Below are positions 59,484 through 64,000 of a DNA stretch of 64,000 bases, one piece after another. Origin of the DNA: Trebonia sp963822615 (lineage in GTDB: Bacteria > Actinomycetota > Actinomycetes > Streptosporangiales > Streptosporangiaceae). The position numbers were made by a program, and so were the translations under genes. The notes beneath the pieces are model-generated. The model saw only the letters and a list, made by a program, of their open reading frames with translations, was not told the DNA's origin and did no database searches. The stretch lies in the NCBI GenBank assembly GCA_963822615.1, contig CAWGIM010000021.1:992001-1056000 (forward strand). The letters run 5' to 3'. Each line of letters begins with the position of its first letter. Position 1 is the stretch's first letter.

Positions 59484-59907
59484 CGGGACCAGATGGCTGG
59501 CCCGCCGCCTCGTCCGGGCACGACCCGGCGGCGGGCCGCCGGTCGTAGGCCGACTGGGCCGCCTCGATCTCCGGCAGGTGGACATCGGCCCAGATCACGA
59601 GCTGGCCGATGGCCTCGCGGAGCGTCTCGCCGAGCGGGGTGAGCGCGTAGTCCACCCGTGGCGGCACGGCCGCGTGCACGGTCCGGGTCAGCAGGCCGTC
59701 TCGCTCCAGCCCGCGCAGGGTGACGGTCAGCATCCGCGCGGTGATACCGTCGATGCCGCGCAGCAGCTCGCTGAACCGGCGCGGCCCCTCGCCCAGCCGG
59801 TCCACCACGTAGATCGCCCACTTGTCGCCGACGCGGCCGAGCACCGAGCGGACCCGGCAGGCGGACGCTGCAAGCCCGGGGGATGTCCCGCCGTCGGTTG
59901 CCGTCAT
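59473..59907 (-). CDS. HxlR-family redox-type transcriptional regulator
   Basis: A 144-residue complete HxlR protein. SACRVRSVLGRVGDKWAIYV has the N-terminal Cys (about residue 17) that serves as the redox switch in YodB/HypR-type members. GPRRFSELLRGIDGITARML and LTVTLRGLERDGLLTRTVHA are the DNA-binding helices, VPPRVDYALTPLGETL the wing. It is divergent from yceI; a TACT-N7-AGTA site, the consensus known for this family, overlaps the yceI promoter. Confidence 0.93.
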   Translation of the reverse strand: MTATDGGTSPGLAASACRVRSVLGRVGDKWAIYVVDRLGEGPRRFSELLRGIDGITARMLTVTLRGLERDGLLTRTVHAAVPPRVDYALTPLGETLREAIGQLVIWADVHLPEIEAAQSAYDRRPAAGSCPDEAAGQPSGPATW

Positions 59908-59946
59908 GGAATCAGGTTACGCGGTCACCAGGCACGACGATAGTGC

Positions 59947-59975
59947 TTGACACTTCAACTTTCTCTGGTTACTGT
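59947..59975 (+). promoter_or_regulatory. Sigma70-type promoter of yceI
   Basis: TTGACA (59947-59952), a 17-nt spacer and TACTGT (59970-59975). This is the clearest housekeeping-type promoter in the window, 54 nt upstream of the yceI start codon. Confidence 0.75.
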
Positions 59976-59986
59976 TAGGAAGTAAC
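59968..59986. promoter_or_regulatory. HxlR operator over the yceI -10 box
   Basis: GTTACT-N7-AGTAAC, containing TACT-N7-AGTA, which is the binding consensus of YodB/HypR-type HxlR regulators. It covers the -10 element, so binding should repress yceI. Confidence 0.72.
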
Positions 59987-60028
59987 GTACTTCTCCGTAG
60001 TACCAACACCCCTTTTCCTGGAGGTTCG

Positions 60029-60583
60029 ATGAGCGTGGAGATTCCCGGCTACGTGGCCGGCACGTGGGCGATCGACCCGGTCCACTCCGAAGTTTCCTTT
60101 ACCGTCCGGCACATGATGGTGAGCAAGGTGCGCGGCCGGTTCGACAAGTTCGAGGGCACCATCGTCACCGCCGAGGACCCGCTCGAGTCCACCGTGACCG
60201 CCTCGGTTGACCTTGACTCGATCAACACCGGCCAGGAGCAGCGCGACGCGCACATCCGCAGCGCCGACTTCTTCGAGGTCGAGAAGTACCCGACGATGAC
60301 CTTCACCTCGACCGCGCTCAAGGCCGGCGATGAGGGCTTCACCCTGGAGGGCGACCTCACCCTCAAGGGCGTCACCAAGTCAGTCGTATTCAACCTGGAG
60401 GTCAACGGCTTCGGCCCGGACGCCTACGGCGGCACCCGGGTCGGCTTCTCGGCCGAGACCCAGATCCACCGCTCCGACTTCGGCGTCAACTTCAACGGCC
60501 CGATTCCCGGCGTCCCCGGCGGCGTCGCGGTCAGCGAGAACGTCACCATCAACCTGGAGATCGAGGGCGTGCTGCAGGCCTGA
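60029..60583 (+). CDS. YceI family lipid-binding protein
   Basis: A 184-residue soluble YceI protein without signal peptide. WAIDPVHSEVSFTVRHMMVS, KVRGRFDKFEGTIVTAEDP, RDAHIRSADFFEVEKYPTMT and LTLKGVTKSVVFNLEVNGFG are all canonical; the cavity binds polyisoprenoids. ATG 60029 follows CTGGAGG. It has its own strong promoter and an HxlR operator, so expression probably responds to thiol-reactive or quinone stress. A hairpin follows the gene. Confidence 0.95.
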   Translation: MSVEIPGYVAGTWAIDPVHSEVSFTVRHMMVSKVRGRFDKFEGTIVTAEDPLESTVTASVDLDSINTGQEQRDAHIRSADFFEVEKYPTMTFTSTALKAGDEGFTLEGDLTLKGVTKSVVFNLEVNGFGPDAYGGTRVGFSAETQIHRSDFGVNFNGPIPGVPGGVAVSENVTINLEIEGVLQA

Positions 60584-60623
60584 GCACCCCGTTCGGCGGC
60601 CGGCGGCCGCCAGGCGACGTCAC

Positions 60624-60658
60624 GCGAGCGCGGTTCCCGGTGCGGGGGCCGCGCTCGC
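60624..60658. terminator. Hairpin between yceI and the 93-aa protein
   Basis: GCGAGCGCGG and CCGCGCTCGC form a 10-bp perfect stem with a 15-nt loop, between the convergent stops at 60583 and 60671. Confidence 0.75.
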
Positions 60659-60670
60659 CTGCCGGTGCGG

Positions 60671-60952
60671 CTACTTCTTCGGCGGGTGCTTGCGCAGGTA
60701 GTCGAGGTAGACCGGGCGCAGTGCGTCCGCCAGGTTCCCGTCGCCCAGGGTGAGCGCGTCCGACAGCAGCGACGACACCTTGGTCAGGTCCTCGCCCGCC
60801 TCGCGCACGTCACCCTCCAGCGTCTCCGCGGCCGGGATCGCGCGCAGCAGCTCCCAGAAGAAGCCGACGTCGGCGTGGTGCAGCGCCCGGTGTACCGCCA
60901 GGTCATGCAGCTCGCGCGACGGCAGTGAGTCAAGATCGGTCTCGGTGTCCAC
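60671..60952 (-). CDS. Conserved-type small hypothetical protein (93 aa)
   Basis: A 93-residue, mostly helical acidic protein with a basic tail (LDYLRKHPPKK). LDSLPSRELHDLAVHRALHH, VGFFWELLRAIPAAETLEGD and LSDALTLGDGNLADALRPVY look well ordered. GTG 60952. It lies 9 nt behind the methyltransferase gene on the same strand and is probably co-transcribed. I do not recognise it; it resembles the small actinobacterial proteins without known function. Confidence 0.7.
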   Translation of the reverse strand: MDTETDLDSLPSRELHDLAVHRALHHADVGFFWELLRAIPAAETLEGDVREAGEDLTKVSSLLSDALTLGDGNLADALRPVYLDYLRKHPPKK

Positions 60953-60961
60953 GACTGGACT

Positions 60962-61756
60962 CTATCCTCCGGCCTGCCCGCCAAGCACCGCGCGGATGAC
61001 CGAAGTGACCATCGGCAGCTCGAACTCGCCGGCCGCGGTCTCCGGCCGGGAGGCGAGGTAGGCCCGGATCAGGCCGAGCACTTCCGACCGCGCGCCCGGC
61101 TCCATCGCCAGCACGTGCGAGTGCGTCTTGACCTGCTCGACCAGGCCGTCCGCGGTGAGCCGCTGCCGGTTGGCGAACTCGGCCCGCTCGACCGGGGCGA
61201 ACCACTGCGCCAGGAACTGGTCGGGCCCGAACCGGGCCGCCTCGAGGCGGCGCCGCGACAGCGACGGTGACGCCGCCGCGGCGGCCACCCGCTGGAGCCC
61301 GGCCACCCAGTCCACCCGGTCGTCGTCGCTGTTCCACAGCCCGCTCAGGGTGCCGCCGGGCACCAGCACCCGGGCGATCTCGGGCACCGCCCGCTCCAGG
61401 TCGAACCAGTGCATCGACTGGCCGCACAGCACCGCGTCGACTGACCCGGCCGGCAGCGGGATCTGCTCGGCCGCGCCGGACAGCGATCGCGCGGCCGGGA
61501 GCTGGCGGCGCAGCTCGGCCAGCATGGCCGGGTCCGGTTCGACCGCGGTGACGTCGGCGCCCAGCGCGATCAGCCGCGCGGTCAGCTTGCCGGTGCCGGC
61601 GCCCAGGTCGAGCACCCGCAGCGAGCCGATGTCGCGGCCGAGCGGTGCCACGCACCAGCGCACCGCGTCCGGCGGGTAGTCCGGCCGGAACTCGGCATAG
61701 TCGGCCGCCACGGCGCCGAATGAGGAACCGCGCCTGCGCCACTCGTCGGCATCCAC
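60962..61756 (-). CDS. Class I SAM-dependent methyltransferase (Methyltransf_11)
   Basis: A 264-residue methyltransferase. SFGAVAADYAEFRPDYPPDA is the N-terminal signature of the yeast Trm9/actinobacterial group. LRVLDLGAGTGKLTARLIAL is motif I, VTAVEPDPAMLAELR the ribose-binding acid, LCGQSMHWFDLERAVPEIAR and VLVPGGTLSGLWNSDDDRVD follow. GTG 61756 fits the family start. It is divergent from a secreted DUF4232 protein. Substrate unknown. Confidence 0.9.
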   Translation of the reverse strand: MDADEWRRRGSSFGAVAADYAEFRPDYPPDAVRWCVAPLGRDIGSLRVLDLGAGTGKLTARLIALGADVTAVEPDPAMLAELRRQLPAARSLSGAAEQIPLPAGSVDAVLCGQSMHWFDLERAVPEIARVLVPGGTLSGLWNSDDDRVDWVAGLQRVAAAAASPSLSRRRLEAARFGPDQFLAQWFAPVERAEFANRQRLTADGLVEQVKTHSHVLAMEPGARSEVLGLIRAYLASRPETAAGEFELPMVTSVIRAVLGGQAGG

Positions 61757-61899
61757 GGTGCTTACTTTAGCCAGCCGAGCCTGGCGCGGTCCGTGCAATT
61801 ACTCAGAGTAGTCATTAGCATCCTCTCAGTAATGCTCCCGGGGTCGTGCCAGCCGGCACGATGCTGTCCCCGACGGGGCGCTCACGAGGAGGATCAACG

Positions 61900-62472
61900 A
61901 TGACCAGACTCACCACGATGCACCGGAGCCGCCGCGTCGCCGCGGCCGCCGTCGCCGTCGCCGCCCTCGGGGCCGGCTCGACCGCCCTCGCCGCCACCGC
62001 CGCCTCGGCGGCTACCAGCCAGCCGCAGGCCGCGCGGACGGCCGACGGCCTCATCCCGCGCTGCGCCCCCGGCAACCTCGCGGTGTGGGTCAACGCCAAC
62101 AGCGCCGACGGCACCGCGGGCACGACCTACTACCACCTCGACTTCACCAACATCAGCGGGCACATGTGCCACCTCAACGGCTGGCCGGGGGTGTCGGCCG
62201 CGAACGCCGCGGGCAGGCAGCTCGGCGCGCCCGCGGTCCGCACCGGTACCGCGCCCCCGGCCTACGTCAACATCCCGGCCGGCGGCACCGCGCACAGCAT
62301 CTTCGGTTACGTCGACGTGCAGGTGAGCCCGGCCTGCAAGCCTGCCCTGGCCACCCACCTGAAGGTCTACCCGCCGGGCGACACCGGCGCGCGCGACGCC
62401 TTCTACGCCGCGTCGGTGTGCACTGACAAGACGAAGGACCTGGTCATCTGGCGAGTGCAACCGGGCGCCTGA
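61900..62472 (+). CDS. Secreted DUF4232-domain protein
   Basis: A 190-residue exported protein. The signal peptide (HRSRRVAAAAVAVAALGAGS to about residue 38, ASAATSQ cleavage-like) is followed by a DUF4232 domain: CAPGNLAVWVNANSADGTAG, YHLDFTNISGHMCHLNGWPG, AGGTAHSIFGYVDVQVSPAC and ASVCTDKTKDLVIWRVQPG. Four Cys suggest two disulfides. ATG 61900 has AGGAGG 8 nt upstream. Function unknown; the family is common among actinobacterial surface proteins. Confidence 0.9.
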   Translation: MTRLTTMHRSRRVAAAAVAVAALGAGSTALAATAASAATSQPQAARTADGLIPRCAPGNLAVWVNANSADGTAGTTYYHLDFTNISGHMCHLNGWPGVSAANAAGRQLGAPAVRTGTAPPAYVNIPAGGTAHSIFGYVDVQVSPACKPALATHLKVYPPGDTGARDAFYAASVCTDKTKDLVIWRVQPGA

Positions 62473-62493
62473 GCAAGCGAGTAAGCTGCCGGG

Positions 62494-63252
62494 GTGCTCG
62501 AAACCGGCACCCCGCACCTGTCGCGCGCGTGCGACTACCTGCTCGGCGGCGGAGCCAGCTTCGCCGCCGACAGGGCGCTCGCACTCCGGCTCGAGGGGCT
62601 CTACCCCGAGATCAGGGACATCCTGTTCTCCTCGCGGTCGTTCGCGGCGGACGCGGTCGCCCGCGCCGCCCGCGACGGCATCGACCAGTTCCTCGACATC
62701 GGGTCCGGGCTGCCCACCACCCCCGCCACCCACGAGACCGCGCGAGCCTTCCAGCCGGCCGCCCGGGTCGCCTACGTGGACCGCGACCCGGTGGTGCTGC
62801 AGCACGGCCAGGCCCTGGTGCCCGCGGGCGTCCGCTACCTGGCCGGCGACCTCGCCGAGCCCGAGGCGATGCTGGCCAGCGGCGAAATCCACCGGCTGGT
62901 CGACTTCTCCCGGCCGGTCGGCCTGGTGCTCACCCTGGTCCTGCAGGCCCTGGACCCCGGAACGGCCCGGGCGGTCGGCGGCATCCTGGTCCGCGCCCTG
63001 GCGCCCGGCAGCCGCCTGATCGCGACCGCCGCCCCCGGGCAGGCTAGCCTGCCCGGCTTCACCTGGCCCGGTGAGTTCACCGCCGACGACCTGGCCTCGT
63101 TCTTCGCCGGGCTCGACCTGGACCCGCCCGGCGTCCACCCCGGTCCTGGCGGGCCGCGGGCGGCCGCCCTGTGCGCGTCCGGGGTCAAGCCGGCCCCGCC
63201 CCGGACAGCCTCGCCCCGGCCAGCCCCGCCCCGGCCAGCCCCGCCGCGGTGA
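62494..63252 (+). CDS. DUF574-type SAM methyltransferase
   Basis: A 252-residue protein of the actinomycete-specific S-adenosyl methyltransferase family (PF04672). SRACDYLLGGGASFAADRAL, LFSSRSFAADAVARAARDGI, QFLDIGSGLPTTPATHETAR (motif I) and VAYVDRDPVVLQHGQALV are its hallmarks. The C-terminus is extended by PRPAP units from a 15-bp repeat. GTG 62494. Its stop overlaps the start of the next gene (GTGA). Confidence 0.92.
   Translation: MLETGTPHLSRACDYLLGGGASFAADRALALRLEGLYPEIRDILFSSRSFAADAVARAARDGIDQFLDIGSGLPTTPATHETARAFQPAARVAYVDRDPVVLQHGQALVPAGVRYLAGDLAEPEAMLASGEIHRLVDFSRPVGLVLTLVLQALDPGTARAVGGILVRALAPGSRLIATAAPGQASLPGFTWPGEFTADDLASFFAGLDLDPPGVHPGPGGPRAAALCASGVKPAPPRTASPRPAPPRPAPPR
63201..63245 (+). 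repeat. 15-bp tandem repeat at the end of the DUF574 gene
   Basis: Three units CCGGCCAGCCCCGCC (first variant CCGGACAGCCTCGCC), in frame, immediately before the stop and the overlapping start of the next gene. Confidence 0.85.
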
Positions 63253-64000
63253 CCGCGGCCAGCCGTCCCGGGACTGGCCGCGACCCGGACGAGATCGCAC
63301 CGGGCGTCTTCGTCTTCACCGCGCCGATGTACACCACCACCACGACCGTGGTGGCCGGCGCGGACGGCGGCTGCCTGCTGGTCGACCCGGCGGTGACCGC
63401 CGACGACCTGGCCGCGCTGGCGCGCTGGCTGACCGGCCGCCGCCTGCGCCCGGTGGCCGCCTGGTCGACCCACCCGCACTGGGACCACCTGCTGTGGTCG
63501 CCCGCGCTCGGTCACCCGCCCCGGTACGCCACGCCCGCCGCGGCCAGCGCGGCCGGCCGCGGGCGGGCCGGGCTGATCGCGGAGGCCGAGCGGGACGCGC
63601 CCGGCCACGACCTGAGCCAGTTCGCCCGGGTCCGCCCGTGGGCCGCCGCCGAGCTCGACTGGACCGGCCCCCGGGCGGTCGTCTACCAGCACGACGCGCA
63701 CGCGCCCGGCCACGGGGCGCTCTACCTGCCCGGCCCCGGCGTGCTGCTCGCCGGTGACATGTGCTCCGACATCGAGATTCCGCTACTAGACCTGGACCGG
63801 GCCGCCCTGGACAGTACTGCCCCAGACAGTACTGGCCCAGGCGGGGGAGCGGACCCCTTCCGGGCCTACCGGGCCGGGCTCGGGCTGCTGGCGGGCATTC
63901 CCGGGGTACGGCTGCTCGTCCCCGGTCACGGTCATGTCGGCGACGGCCCCGAGTTCCGCCGCCGGATCGCCGCCGACCTCGCCTACCTGGACGCGGTCGA
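63249..64000 (+). CDS. Metallo-beta-lactamase-fold hydrolase (3' end outside window)
   Basis: An open frame from GTG 63249 to the window edge (250 codons seen). IAPGVFVFTAPMYTTTTTVV is the first strands, STHPHWDHLLWSPA the H-x-H-x-D-H zinc motif, HAPGHGALYLPGPGVLLAGD gives the third His and bridging Asp region, and LLVPGHGHVGDGPEF the last His. A 15-bp double unit (63810-63839) adds DSTAP-DSTGP in a loop. The GTG overlaps the stop of the DUF574 gene by 4 nt, so it is translationally coupled. Class B hydrolase of unknown substrate. Confidence 0.88.
   Translation, partial: MTAASRPGTGRDPDEIAPGVFVFTAPMYTTTTTVVAGADGGCLLVDPAVTADDLAALARWLTGRRLRPVAAWSTHPHWDHLLWSPALGHPPRYATPAAASAAGRGRAGLIAEAERDAPGHDLSQFARVRPWAAAELDWTGPRAVVYQHDAHAPGHGALYLPGPGVLLAGDMCSDIEIPLLDLDRAALDSTAPDSTGPGGGADPFRAYRAGLGLLAGIPGVRLLVPGHGHVGDGPEFRRRIAADLAYLDAV
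63810..63839 (+). repeat. 15-bp double repeat in the MBL-fold gene
   Basis: GACAGTACTGCCCCA and GACAGTACTGGCCCA in tandem, in frame, coding DSTAP and DSTGP. Confidence 0.8.

Noticed and set aside
1..64000. CRISPR array, rRNA, origin of replication, classical insertion sequence
   Set aside because: I looked for regularly spaced repeats with unique spacers, DnaA-box clusters, rRNA signatures and transposase motifs on both strands and found none.

Overview
The window is 64 kb of very GC-rich DNA. GTG starts are frequent, many starts and stops overlap by 1-4 nt, and the families present are typical of actinomycetes: DUF1707, DUF574 (SAM methyltransferase), DUF222-HNH, MpaB/DUF2236, CGNR, F420-type nitroreductase and GT87. 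It looks like chromosomal DNA of a filamentous actinobacterium (Streptomycetales or Streptosporangiales are my guess; no 16S, tRNA or other placing marker is present). I found no tRNA, rRNA, CRISPR array, transposase or integrase. About 65 genes are described. Both ends cut a gene: an aldo/keto reductase on the left and a metallo-beta-lactamase-fold hydrolase on the right.

Layout. 0-8.4 kb: envelope and transport genes (frameshifted GT-C-like protein, TauE, MATE, CynX-like MFS coupled to a HAD phosphatase, GT87 mannosyltransferase). 8.4-14 kb: GNAT, a methyltransferase running out of frame into a double winged-helix protein, a 46-aa small protein with an excellent ribosome binding site, a Cys-rich protein, a frameshifted DMT permease and a dienelactone-hydrolase-like enzyme. 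14-31 kb: a regulator-dense stretch (MarR-GNAT fusion, two TetR, WYL, a truncated HxlR) in which regulators face small enzymes (SDR and five VOC proteins) across perfect inverted repeats that look like operators. Here too are a flippase-hydrolase fusion and a VOC-GDPD-serine hydrolase operon. 31-38 kb: MenC/NSAR with its partner acetyltransferase, a degenerate nucleotide-cyclase-like protein, an ArsR-SRPBCC pair and an S51 peptidase. 38-46 kb: the most accessory-looking part, with DUF222-HNH endonuclease, CpdA-like phosphoesterase, a broken DUF4062 gene, a TIR-NB-ARC-TPR (bacterial NLR-like) protein and RecQ. 46-50 kb: EamA permease, CGNR regulator, ABC1 kinase and MpaB oxygenase. 50.5-55.6 kb: an envelope operon with two single-pass membrane proteins around a secreted CHAP/glucosaminidase/lysozyme-like hydrolase. 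56-64 kb: Nudix, three methyltransferases, a solute-binding lipoprotein, and HxlR facing yceI over a promoter-operator that I can read directly.

Two kinds of repeats run through the window. One is a short REP-like palindromic element (core CCGAACGGGTGCGGC or CCGAACGGATTCGGC) that sits just after stop codons, twice forming hairpins between convergent genes. The other is a set of tandem repeats with a 14- or 15-bp unit, mostly inside genes, where they encode 5-residue repeats. Five genes carry apparent frameshifts, mostly in low-complexity GC-rich segments. These may be real decay or consensus errors, and the sequence alone cannot decide.

The best candidates for new biology are the TIR-NLR locus with its DUF4062 neighbour, the tri-domain wall-hydrolase operon, and the REP-like element family.
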